Source of the DNA: Rhizobium sp. 007
GTDB taxonomy: Bacteria; Pseudomonadota; Alphaproteobacteria; Rhizobiales; Rhizobiaceae
Length of the DNA: 64,000 nt
Assembly (NCBI RefSeq): GCF_015353075.1
Contig: NZ_CP064188.1
Location: 682,001 to 746,000, forward strand
Direction of reading: 5' to 3'
Below, one piece after another: positions 33,552 to 41,303 of this stretch (positions within the stretch are counted from its first letter, which is position 1; the number at the start of each line of letters is the position of its first letter). The translations under genes and the position numbers were made by a program. Under the pieces are notes generated by a model. The model had not been told where the DNA came from. It worked only from the letters and a program-made list of their open reading frames with translations, and made no database searches.

Positions 33552-33944
33552 TCAGTGCTTCGTTCTGTGCATGCCGTCAGTTGCCGACCCACTTTCATCG
33601 ACGCACTTCCAAGAACCGTCTTTATTCTTCTTCCATTTACTCCCTTCCTCCAGAGCGGCCATGAGTTTCACTACCAGTTCTGGATCATCACCTTCTGGCA
33701 CCATCCCAACTCTCATTTCAAATTTCGGTTTCTCCGTAATATCAACCCAGAACTTGTGCCCCTCGAACTCAAGGACAGTTTGGCCTGCTGGCAGTTTTGT
33801 TATCAGAGACACGAGTGTTTCCTCCCTTTCATTTAAGGTATCGCTAATACTGCCATAAAATCGCCAGTGGGAGGAGTCTGACCTTCTTTTGTACAATGAG
33901 ACCCGAACCGTCGGAATTGGGGAAGTTGGCCGCGCTTCTTGCAT
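33552..33944 (-). CDS. Hypothetical protein (about 130 aa), lower-GC gene
   Basis: The frame encodes a soluble protein with alternating hydrophobic strands (TVRVSLYKRRSDSSHWRFYG, then TLVSLITKLPAGQTVLEFEGHKFWVDI) and a charged C-terminus. No family was recognised. Base composition is clearly lower in GC than the neighbourhood, which suggests recent acquisition. An in-frame start further upstream (33980) is possible. The coherent amphipathic pattern supports coding, but no strong ribosome site is visible. Confidence 0.45.
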   Translation of the reverse strand: MQEARPTSPIPTVRVSLYKRRSDSSHWRFYGSISDTLNEREETLVSLITKLPAGQTVLEFEGHKFWVDITEKPKFEMRVGMVPEGDDPELVVKLMAALEEGSKWKKNKDGSWKCVDESGSATDGMHRTKH

Positions 33945-34128
33945 CGACCTGATCCGACAAAATATTCTGATCTCAATCACTTATCTGGGAAAGTTAGGAC
34001 TTTAGCCGAGGCACTTGCGTGAGACGCTATTCCACCCGCATCCACCTGCATCGGGGCATTTCTTTGATCTGGGATGGACGTGTTACCAACCAGCATAACG
34101 GCTCGATGGCATGTGCAACCAATGTTGA

Positions 34129-34416
34129 TCATGTCAACAAGGCATGCAATGCGATGGCGGCAACAAAAGTGATAACGACAAGCCAGGCAATCTTCATGGC
34201 TTGGCGATTGGCTTTTTCGAACACGCGGAATCGTGCCCCTCGCTTCGGGCGAAGGCGATGTGGCCGAACGGGAGCGGCGCTGGAGCGGACGCTCTTCTTC
34301 TTTCCTGACGTCTCGGCCTCCCTTGAAACAAATTGCGACAACCTGCTTCTAATGCCGCAGAGGACGCGTAGGTTCCCGGAAGACGACGATCTCGTCCGCT
34401 GATCTTGCAGGATCAT
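34129..34416 (-). CDS. Possible small tail-anchored membrane protein
   Basis: A 95-residue frame has a basic N-terminal part and one clear C-terminal membrane helix (KIAWLVVITFVAAIALHALL) reaching the stop codon. The helix and the following stop are the only support. The start is uncertain and the N-terminal part may not be real. Confidence 0.3.
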   Translation of the reverse strand: MILQDQRTRSSSSGNLRVLCGIRSRLSQFVSREAETSGKKKSVRSSAAPVRPHRLRPKRGARFRVFEKANRQAMKIAWLVVITFVAAIALHALLT

Positions 34417-34602
34417 CCGGCTCGATGAAGCCGAACGTTTGTTTGAACCGATAGCTGCCGCAGCTCCCTTCGCTCAATTGGCGAGCAGCATGGAAGACGC
34501 CAGTTGGATCCATTACAGGCCGACGGCTCACGGATCCGCCGACGACATTCATTCAGTCAGTATCTGCGGGGCGGAAACTGGAATTACGCCATGCGCCGGA
34601 TT

Positions 34603-34640
34603 GATGTGCCCATCTGGCGCTTAATGCCAGACGGGCATCT
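34603..34640 (-). terminator. Imperfect hairpin after the 68-aa gene
   Basis: GATG-GCCC-TCTGGC and GCCAGA-GGGCATC pair with two bulged bases around GCTTAAT or nearby loop bases, just after the stop at 34644. No T-run is seen on the minus strand. Confidence 0.4.
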
Positions 34641-34643
34641 TGA

Positions 34644-34850
34644 TTAACGCGTCGCAAGCAACTCCCGAAGTTGATGGGGTTTATCGACGCCGAACTCAAA
34701 CCACATCACCAACTCCCTTGCAGCCTCTTGGGACTCCAAGTTCAAAATGTCGTAGTGGCGACTGTCGCACCATTCCTTGAGCAAACCGTCCAGCATGTCT
34801 AGATCGTTTGAAGACAGCACGCGTTTCTTCAAGGCCACTTTGTGTGACAT
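34644..34850 (-). CDS. Small hypothetical protein (68 aa)
   Basis: The frame from ATG 34850 is preceded by GGGAGGAAATAG, a strong ribosome site. The product is a charged helical protein (LSSNDLDMLDGLLKEWCDSRHYDILNLESQEAARELVMWFEFG) with no recognised family. The strong site and the absence of a competing frame make it a likely gene. Confidence 0.6.
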   Translation of the reverse strand: MSHKVALKKRVLSSNDLDMLDGLLKEWCDSRHYDILNLESQEAARELVMWFEFGVDKPHQLRELLATR

Positions 34851-35160
34851 TCTATTTCCTCCCAAAAAATAGTACTTTTACCTGCTGTTGACCCCAGCGC
34901 GTATGACTTTAGTCTAATGTTTCTTTCTCGAAAATACACTTCGGCATACTTTAACGTTTTGACGCTGTAACTGTCTGTTTGGGCGCAGGAATTTTTTACC
35001 GAGTGGCATGACGGCCGACGTAAACATCGCTGCGGCCCAGACTGTCCGCGACGGCGCGCTCTGGCTTTACATTCCTTTACATTTGCCCAGAACACTCGAA
35101 ACGTTGCCCTGTTAGCGTACCTTCATTGCAGCAGGTGCTGCGCAGTGAAGGAGACTAACG
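34851..35160. other. AT-richer intergenic region with regulatory repeats
   Basis: This is the shared upstream region of the 68-aa gene and the Spy-like operon. No gene is seen. It contains the tandem CTTTACATT repeats at 35065-35083. Confidence 0.6.
35065..35083 (+). promoter_or_regulatory. Tandem CTTTACATT repeats, probable response-regulator site
   Basis: CTTTACATT occurs twice with a 10-base period (35065-35073 and 35075-35083), the arrangement expected for an OmpR/PhoB-type response regulator binding head-to-tail. It lies 78 bases upstream of the Spy-like gene, which is followed by such a regulator gene; autoregulation is likely. Confidence 0.55.
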
Positions 35161-35697
35161 ATGGAAAACGAGGACAAGAATTTGGCGAGCCCGACTTTCG
35201 GCGAACCAGCCTCGAAAGGATGGGGGCGGCGCGCCGCGATTGGCGGCGTGGTAGCCGTCGCTTTAGTCGGCGCGGCCGGTTTTGCAGCCGCGCGGAGCGA
35301 TGTTTTCGGCTTCGGGATGGGCGGCCACATGATGCACGCACATATGGGAGGTGGCGGCTTTATGGAACACCGAATCGGCTCCGTGCTTGACGAAATCGAT
35401 GTGACATCCGAGCAGGAAGACAAGATTTGGGAGATCATCGACAAGGCGCGCGATGAGATCGGGCCGACTTTCCGGGACTTTCGCGAGACGCGTGAGCAGG
35501 TTATCGAACTCCTCGGTGCTCCTTCTATAGACCGGGCGGCCGCCGAAAAGCTGCGCAGTGAGCGCGTCGCGGCCATCGACGCGGCCTCGCGCAAGATGAC
35601 GACTGCTCTGCTCGACGCCGCCGCAGTTTTGACGCCGGAGCAGCGCGTTAAGCTCGTCGAGCATTTGAAAGAGCGCAGGGGTCGCGGCCGGTGGTAA
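35161..35697 (+). CDS. Spy/CpxP-like periplasmic protein
   Basis: The 178-residue protein has an N-terminal membrane anchor or signal segment (AAIGGVVAVALVGAAGFAAA, residues 25-44) and a His/Met/Gly-rich stretch (GMGGHMMHAHMGGGG) that could bind metal. A long helical domain ends with the LTxxQ-type motif (LTPEQRVKLVEHL). Proteins of this kind act as periplasmic chaperones or metal/stress sensors that modulate a partner histidine kinase. It is the first gene of a three-gene operon with a response regulator (37-base gap) and a kinase, which supports a CpxP-like sensing role (inference). Confidence 0.8.
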   Translation: MENEDKNLASPTFGEPASKGWGRRAAIGGVVAVALVGAAGFAAARSDVFGFGMGGHMMHAHMGGGGFMEHRIGSVLDEIDVTSEQEDKIWEIIDKARDEIGPTFRDFRETREQVIELLGAPSIDRAAAEKLRSERVAAIDAASRKMTTALLDAAAVLTPEQRVKLVEHLKERRGRGRW

Positions 35698-35734
35698 GGC
35701 TAAGTGGGCCGAGCGACTGAACGGAGGGCAAGTA

Positions 35735-36433
35735 ATGGCGCAACGGGTCTTGATTGTTGACGACGATACGCGCCTCTCCGCCATGCTCGCTGACTATCTC
35801 TCCGGCAACGGTTACACCGTCCACGCCGCGGCGACGGCCGCGGTGGGCCTTACCGACCTTGGCCGCCTTATGCCGGATGTCGTGATCCTCGATGTCATGC
35901 TGCCGGACCTTGACGGCTTCGAGACCTGCCGGCGCATGCGCGCGGTATCGGACGTGCCGATCTTGATGCTCACGGCCAAAGGTGAAGAGACAGACCGTAT
36001 CGTCGGGCTGGAGCTTGGAGCCGACGACTATCTGCCCAAGCCTTTCAATCCGCGCGAATTGCTGGCGCGTCTGAAGGCGATCCTGCGTCGCCGCAACGGG
36101 AGCGCAGCGGTCTCGCGCGTCCTGCGCTTCGGACGGTTGGAGATCGATCCGGGATCCCGCTCGGTCAGGATCGACGGCGATGAATGTGTCCTGACCAGCT
36201 ACCAGTTCGACCTGCTTGTGGCGCTTGCCGAAAATGCCGGGCGCACGCTGTCGCGCGAACGGTTGATGGACACGGTCAAGGGCGAGGAGTTGGATGCGTT
36301 CGACCGCTCCATCGACGTCCATATATCGCGCATCAGGGCGGCCATCGAAAGCGATCCCAAGCATCCGAGGCGCATCATCACCGTGCGCGGCGCCGGCTAT
36401 GTCTTCGCCCGTTTCCAGGACGAAGAGAGATAG
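35735..36433 (+). CDS. OmpR-family response regulator
   Basis: The 232-residue regulator has an N-terminal receiver domain (acidic pocket VDDDT, phospho-acceptor Asp in VVILDVMLPDLDGFE near residue 52, Lys in LPKPFNP near residue 102) and a C-terminal winged helix (RTLSRERLMDTVKG, then RSIDVHISRIRAAIE). It lies two bases upstream of the kinase gene. The CTTTACATT direct repeats upstream of the operon are its likely target. Confidence 0.94.
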   Translation: MAQRVLIVDDDTRLSAMLADYLSGNGYTVHAAATAAVGLTDLGRLMPDVVILDVMLPDLDGFETCRRMRAVSDVPILMLTAKGEETDRIVGLELGADDYLPKPFNPRELLARLKAILRRRNGSAAVSRVLRFGRLEIDPGSRSVRIDGDECVLTSYQFDLLVALAENAGRTLSRERLMDTVKGEELDAFDRSIDVHISRIRAAIESDPKHPRRIITVRGAGYVFARFQDEER

Positions 36434-36435
36434 CG

Positions 36436-37698
36436 ATGCGCAGCCGGCTGTTCCTAAAAATTTACCTGACGCTGCTGGCGAGCCTTGCAGCGGTCGCGCT
36501 CGCCAGTGCGGCCTTCGTGTGGCTGGGGCAGGGAGAGGAGGAGTCCAGCTGGCAGAGCCAACGCGCGCGGTTCGTCGCCGCACTGATTCCGCCCGACATG
36601 GACCTGCAGTCGATCGAGGCGACGCTGGAGCGGTTTTCACGCGCATTCGACGCTGACATTGCAGTTTACGATCCGCGCGGTAGGCTGATCGCGAGCGCCG
36701 GCCAGCCGCTTCCGCGCGACGTTCTCGAGGGGCGCTGGCGCCACGGCAGAGGCAGCTTTCACACCATGGTGACGGAGTTGCCCGACGGGCGCGCGGTGGC
36801 AGCGCGCATGGCGCGGCCCTTCCGTCCGTCCGGACGCAATCCGCTAACCTATCTGGCGTTGATCGCCGGCGTCATTGGGCTTGCCGCCTATCCGGTGGTG
36901 CGCCACCTGACCAGCCGATTGGAGCGGTTACGCAGGGGCGTGGATGCCTGGGGGAGGGGCGACTTCGTGGCGCGTGTACCAGCGGACGGCAGCGATGAGG
37001 TCGCGGCGGTCGCGAAGAGCTTCAACAAGGCCGCCGATCATGTCGAGCGATTGATCAAGTCAAACCGCGCTCTGCTCGCCAATGCCAGCCACGAATTGCG
37101 CTCGCCGCTTGCGCGCCTTCGCATGGCGATCGATCTCTATGAGCAGGCGCCGGACGAGAACCGCAAGGAGGAGATCGTGCGCAACCTCGCCGAACTGGAC
37201 ACGCTCGTCGAGGAGATTCTGCTGGCGAGTAGGCTCGACCATGTCGAAAAGCTCGATGCGCCCGAGTCGATCGACCTCTTGGCTCTTGTCTCGGAAGAAG
37301 GGGCGCGCCACGGCGTCGAGGTCGTTGGCACGCCCGCGACTGTCATAGGCGATGCGCGCCTGCTCGGCAGGCTCGTGCGCAATCTCATGCAGAACGCGTT
37401 GCGCCACGGCGTCCCTCCCGTCACGGCCAGTGTTCAGCAGGTAGACAGTGCGGTGGAACTCAAAATCCGTGACCAGGGCCCGGGCATACCGGATAGCGAG
37501 AGCGTCCGCGTGTTCGAGCCGTTTTACCGGCCCTCGGGGCGAAGCGAGGCCACGGGCGGCTGGGGCCTGGGATTGGCGCTGGTGCGCCAGATCGCCGAGC
37601 GCCATGGCGGTGCAGTCCGTTACGAATCCCCGTCGGGCGGCGGCGCCTGCTTCGTCGTGACACTTCCAGCGCATCGGGCCGCCCGAAAGATCAACTGA
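36436..37698 (+). CDS. Sensor histidine kinase (CpxA/OmpB-like)
   Basis: The 420-residue kinase has an N-terminal membrane helix (FLKIYLTLLASLAAVALASAAFVW) and a periplasmic segment to about residue 130. A second helix (YLALIAGVIGLAAYPVV) is followed by a HAMP domain, the phospho-acceptor H-box NASHELRSPLARLRMA (His near residue 219) and the ATPase boxes NLMQNALRHG, RDQGPGIP and GWGLGLALV. ATG 36436 follows the regulator stop by two bases. A metal or envelope-stress signal is suggested by the Spy-like partner. Confidence 0.94.
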   Translation: MRSRLFLKIYLTLLASLAAVALASAAFVWLGQGEEESSWQSQRARFVAALIPPDMDLQSIEATLERFSRAFDADIAVYDPRGRLIASAGQPLPRDVLEGRWRHGRGSFHTMVTELPDGRAVAARMARPFRPSGRNPLTYLALIAGVIGLAAYPVVRHLTSRLERLRRGVDAWGRGDFVARVPADGSDEVAAVAKSFNKAADHVERLIKSNRALLANASHELRSPLARLRMAIDLYEQAPDENRKEEIVRNLAELDTLVEEILLASRLDHVEKLDAPESIDLLALVSEEGARHGVEVVGTPATVIGDARLLGRLVRNLMQNALRHGVPPVTASVQQVDSAVELKIRDQGPGIPDSESVRVFEPFYRPSGRSEATGGWGLGLALVRQIAERHGGAVRYESPSGGGACFVVTLPAHRAARKIN

Positions 37699-37784
37699 TG
37701 TGTCCGCAATGCCGCGTGGCGCCACGGCAGCGAACTTGATACCGGCGATTGAATGACGATCCTAGAGCGCCGGCATAACGTGGT

Positions 37785-38477
37785 TCACACACCGTCCTTG
37801 ACGCGCTCCCACGCATTTTTCAGATGCCGTCCAAGCGCCTCCGACAATGCCGGCTTATTGCGCTGTTCCAGGGCGACGATCATCTCTTCATGCTCGGCAA
37901 CTGCGGCAGCCCATTTCTCAGGGCCTTCATGACCGACGAAACGGATGCGCTTCAGCCTCGTTTGCAACGTCGTATGCATGTTCGAGAGCGTTGCGTTGTG
38001 CGCCATCTGGACGATTGCCGTATGGATGGCCTGGTTGAGCTTGTAGTAGTTCAGCCGGTCGCCCGACCTGTATTTGTCCAGCATCTCATCGTGAAGAGCG
38101 CGAACATGGGCGATTTCCTCGGCGGAGCCGACCTCGCATGCGAGCCGTCCGGCTAGCTCCTCCATTGATTGCAACACCGTCAGCATGTCCTCCACATCCT
38201 TCGGACTGAAGCGCTTCACGACTGCTCCGCGACTGGGGACGAGCTCGACGAGCCCTTCGCTCGCCAGATACTTGATTGCCTCACGCAACGGGGTCCTTGA
38301 AACGCCAAGCTGCTCACCGAGCTGGCCTTCATGGATACGGCTTCCCGGCGCGAGATTACCCTCGATGATCATGTCGCGCAGGTGGTTCACAAGCGTGTCG
38401 TGCAAGGCTGTCCGTTGCAGCGGCGCAACGCTGCTGACATCACCCGTACCCACGTTGACTGAGTTCATCCGGACCAC
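37785..38477 (-). CDS. GntR-family (FadR/FCD subfamily) transcriptional regulator
   Basis: The 230-residue regulator has an N-terminal winged helix (RIHEGQLGEQLGVSRTPLREAIKYLASEGLVE, residues 45-77) and a helical FCD ligand domain. GTG 38477, behind GGAGAATCAGC, or the ATG nine bases later may be the start. It diverges from the PdxA2-TctCBA operon and most likely represses it. The inverted repeat at 38550-38566 is a candidate operator. Confidence 0.88.
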   Translation of the reverse strand: MVRMNSVNVGTGDVSSVAPLQRTALHDTLVNHLRDMIIEGNLAPGSRIHEGQLGEQLGVSRTPLREAIKYLASEGLVELVPSRGAVVKRFSPKDVEDMLTVLQSMEELAGRLACEVGSAEEIAHVRALHDEMLDKYRSGDRLNYYKLNQAIHTAIVQMAHNATLSNMHTTLQTRLKRIRFVGHEGPEKWAAAVAEHEEMIVALEQRNKPALSEALGRHLKNAWERVKDGV

Positions 38478-38549
38478 GCTGATTCTCCATGAGGGCGCTC
38501 GCTGAGGTCACCTAATGAAACTCCGCGGCGATCAAGTCAATGAAATATT

Positions 38550-38566
38550 CTGCATACAGCATGCAG
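38550..38566. promoter_or_regulatory. Inverted repeat, candidate GntR operator
   Basis: CTGCAT-ACAGC-ATGCAG has perfect 6-base arms and lies between the divergent GntR gene and the PdxA2-like gene, 67 bases upstream of the latter. Confidence 0.5.
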
Positions 38567-38632
38567 TACTCTTGATATTGAATGCCAAACCGGTGTATCT
38601 GCTTCTTCGAGGAGAAACATGTGGAGAGGTTC

Positions 38633-39670
38633 ATGATCAAAGATGGCGCAACCGAAACGCGTCCAGTAATCGCCCTTGCGATGGGTGATCCGGCCGGCAT
38701 CAGTCCCGAACTTACCGCGCGCATCATCGCCCTTCCGGAAATCCGCGCGGCGGCGCATCTTGTCGTGATCGGCGACCGTCGTATTCTCGAGGGCGGAGCC
38801 AAGGAAGCGGGCCTCGACTTGAACCTTGCCAGCGCGCCGCTCGACAATTTCGAGCAGGCGGGTAAGGATCGCCACGTCTTCATCGACCTTGCGCATCTCA
38901 ATCCTGCCGACGTGGTACGCGGCGAGGCGACACTTGCAGGCGGCACTTTCGCCACGACGAACTTCCGCACTGCGCTGAAGCTTGCTGACAGTGGCCGAGC
39001 GCATGCCGTGTGCTTTACCCCCTTCAACAAGAAGGCGATGCGTTACGCTTATTCGGGCTACGACGACGAAATCCGTTTTGTTGCCGACGTCATCGGTTTC
39101 ACTGGCAAGGCGCGCGAATTCAATGTTCTCGAACGCGTCTGGAACGCACGTGTGACTTCGCACATACCACTGGCGGAGGTTGCGTCGGCTCTGTCGGTGG
39201 AGGGGATTGTCGCCGAGCTCGCTTTGACGCAGGCATGCCTGAAGAGCGCCGGTCACGAAAATCCGAGGATCATCGTCGCGGGCCTCAACCCGCATGCTGG
39301 TGATGGCGGCAACTTTGGGACGGAAGAGATTGAGATCATCGAACCGGCCGTGGCAGCCGCGCAAAAGGCCGGTCTCGACGTCGCAGGCCCGTTCCCTGCC
39401 GACACCGTCTTTCTGCGCGCACTCAAGGAAGAGTTTCACGCCGTCCTGACCATGTATCACGATCAGGGTCAGATCGCGATGAAACTGATCGGTTTCGACA
39501 AGGGCGTGACCATGATAGGTGGCCTGCCGTTCCCGCTGTGCACGCCGGCCCACGGCACGGCCTATGACATCGCTGGAAAGGGCATCGCCGATGTAGGCGC
39601 CAGCCGCGAGGCGCTGCTTCTGGCGGCGCGCATGGCCAGGAGGGCTGCAGCACTGTCTGCTGCGGCCTGA
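38633..39670 (+). CDS. pdxA2: PdxA2-like 4-phospho-D-threonate/erythronate dehydrogenase
   Basis: This 345-residue member of the PdxA family shows ALAMGDPAGISPE at the N-terminus. Metal and substrate residues lie in TPFNKKAMR, NVLERVWNARVTSHIPLAEV, AGLNPHAGDGGNFGTEE and MYHDQGQIAMKLIGF. PdxA2 enzymes oxidise and decarboxylate 4-phospho-D-threonate or erythronate to dihydroxyacetone phosphate, usually after a DUF1537 kinase. The company of a GntR regulator and an acid transporter favours a catabolic PdxA2 over vitamin B6 synthesis. No DUF1537 kinase is seen in the window. ATG 38633 follows GGAGAGG. Confidence 0.85.
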   Translation: MIKDGATETRPVIALAMGDPAGISPELTARIIALPEIRAAAHLVVIGDRRILEGGAKEAGLDLNLASAPLDNFEQAGKDRHVFIDLAHLNPADVVRGEATLAGGTFATTNFRTALKLADSGRAHAVCFTPFNKKAMRYAYSGYDDEIRFVADVIGFTGKAREFNVLERVWNARVTSHIPLAEVASALSVEGIVAELALTQACLKSAGHENPRIIVAGLNPHAGDGGNFGTEEIEIIEPAVAAAQKAGLDVAGPFPADTVFLRALKEEFHAVLTMYHDQGQIAMKLIGFDKGVTMIGGLPFPLCTPAHGTAYDIAGKGIADVGASREALLLAARMARRAAALSAAA

Positions 39671-39741
39671 CTTCAGAAATCTGCAGGATCGCCCGGCACG
39701 GAGGAGGGTTCGTGCCGGATGAGTTCAAAGGAGGAGTAACG

Positions 39742-40734
39742 ATGAAGAAGCCTTTTTCCATTGCATGCACTATCCTGGCGGCGCTAAGCGCGGCTACCCA
39801 GGCATTCGCATTCGAGCCGAACCGCCCGGTCGAGTTCGTCGTCGCCTCGGGCGCCGGCGGCGGCACCGACAACTTCGCTCGCACCATCCAGTCCATCATT
39901 ACGAAGTACAAGTTGATGGATCAGTCGATGGTCGTCCTGAACAAGGGTGGCGGGAGCGGCGCGGAAGCGTTTCTCTATGCAAGGCAGAACAAGGGCGACG
40001 CGAACAAGCTCTATTTCGGAACGAACAACGCCTATCTGCTGCCCCATGTGGCGAAGATGGCCTACTCGACCGAGGATCTGACGCCCATTGCAGCTCTTGC
40101 GTTTGACGAATTCCTGATCTGGGTAAAGTCCGATTCCCCATATGGGAAGCCTACGGACCTTGTTGAGGCCGCCAAGGCAAAGCCTGGAACGGTTGCCTTT
40201 GCCGGCAGCCAGTCCAAGGATACGGACGAGACGCTTGTCGCCCTGATTGAACAGCAGACTGGCGCGAGCTTCAAGTACGTGCCGTTCAACGGCGGCGGCG
40301 AAGTCGGCGTGCAGCTGGCCGGTGGTCATGTGGCTGCAAACGTCAACAACCCGAACGAGAATGTCGGCCAGTGGCAAGCTGGCGCCGTGAAACCTCTCTG
40401 TGTCTTCTCGTCCACGCAAATGGCAAAAAGCGAGCCGATCCATGACGGCAAGGGCTGGCAGGATATTCCGACCTGCATCGAGGCCGGGATTCCGATCGAA
40501 TCCTACAAGATGCCGCGCACTGTCTGGACTGCAGCCGATGTTCCGGAGGATGCACTCGCCTACTACACCGAGGTTCTTCGTAAGGTGAGCGAAACCTCCG
40601 AATGGAAAGAGTATGTACGCAAGACGTCGCAGACCGGTGATTTCCTGACCGGCAAGGCGCTCGGCGAATTCATCGCGACCAGCGAGACGAATGCCGTCAA
40701 GGTCTTCAAGACCGAAGGCTGGCTCGTCCAGTGA
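39742..40734 (+). CDS. tctC: Tripartite tricarboxylate transporter binding protein (TctC/Bug family)
   Basis: The 330-residue protein has a signal peptide (MKKPFSIACTILAALSAATQAFA). The mature domain begins EPNRPVEFVVASGAGGGTDNFART, the Bug-family pattern with the GGxxD ligand loop. It captures a carboxylate in the periplasm for the TctAB permease encoded downstream. ATG 39742 follows AAAGGAGG. An 11-base-pair perfect hairpin follows the gene, as is common after genes for highly expressed binding proteins. Confidence 0.92.
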   Translation: MKKPFSIACTILAALSAATQAFAFEPNRPVEFVVASGAGGGTDNFARTIQSIITKYKLMDQSMVVLNKGGGSGAEAFLYARQNKGDANKLYFGTNNAYLLPHVAKMAYSTEDLTPIAALAFDEFLIWVKSDSPYGKPTDLVEAAKAKPGTVAFAGSQSKDTDETLVALIEQQTGASFKYVPFNGGGEVGVQLAGGHVAANVNNPNENVGQWQAGAVKPLCVFSSTQMAKSEPIHDGKGWQDIPTCIEAGIPIESYKMPRTVWTAADVPEDALAYYTEVLRKVSETSEWKEYVRKTSQTGDFLTGKALGEFIATSETNAVKVFKTEGWLVQ

Positions 40735-40740
40735 GATGAT

Positions 40741-40765
40741 CGGTCCGGCGGGCGCCGCCGGACCG
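40741..40765 (+). other. Intercistronic hairpin between tctC and tctB
   Basis: CGGTCCGGCGG pairs perfectly with CCGCCGGACCG (11 bases, 3-base loop GCG), followed by GTTCTTTCTC. It probably protects the tctC message or partly terminates transcription, giving an excess of binding protein over permease. Confidence 0.75.
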
Positions 40766-40791
40766 GTTCTTTCTCATAGGGAGGATAGCAA

Positions 40792-41286
40792 ATGCACATT
40801 AAACGCATCCACATGGAGCTGGTCGCCGCGACACTGACCGCAGGGATCGGACTTCTTGCTGCGACGGGCTCGCTCGATCTAGGAGTCGGTTGGGAAAGCT
40901 CTGGCCCGCAACCTGGTTATTTTCCCTTCTATGTCGGGCTGATTGTGCTCCTGGCGAGCGTCGCCTCCGCCGCTCAGACGCTTTTTGCACTCCGACGGCA
41001 CGGAGAAAAGCGCCGTGAGATCTTCTTGGAGGCCGAACAGGTCAGCCGTCTGGCCTCCTTTTTCTTGCCGATGGCGGTTTTCGTGGTCGTTGCCATCCAG
41101 CTTGGCCTTTACGTCGGCAGCGCGCTCTATCTCTTCTACGTCTCGTGGAGACAGGGCAAATATCACCCCCTTGCAGCCGTTTCCCTTGGTCTCGGATTTG
41201 CCGTGGCACTTTATCTGATTTTCGAGATCGTCTTCCAGATCCCGCTGCACAAGGGTCCGCTCGAAAACATGTTCGGCGTTTACTGA
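40792..41286 (+). CDS. tctB: Tripartite tricarboxylate transporter small permease (TctB)
   Basis: The 164-residue membrane protein has four hydrophobic segments (LVAATLTAGIGLLAATGSL, YFPFYVGLIVLLASVASAAQ, FFLPMAVFVVVAIQLGLYVG and LAAVSLGLGFAVALYLIFEIVF). These and the PGYFPFYVG motif are typical of TctB. It lies between the binding protein and TctA genes. Confidence 0.88.
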   Translation: MHIKRIHMELVAATLTAGIGLLAATGSLDLGVGWESSGPQPGYFPFYVGLIVLLASVASAAQTLFALRRHGEKRREIFLEAEQVSRLASFFLPMAVFVVVAIQLGLYVGSALYLFYVSWRQGKYHPLAAVSLGLGFAVALYLIFEIVFQIPLHKGPLENMFGVY

Positions 41287-41303
41287 ACGACAGGGAGGCT
41301 TCG

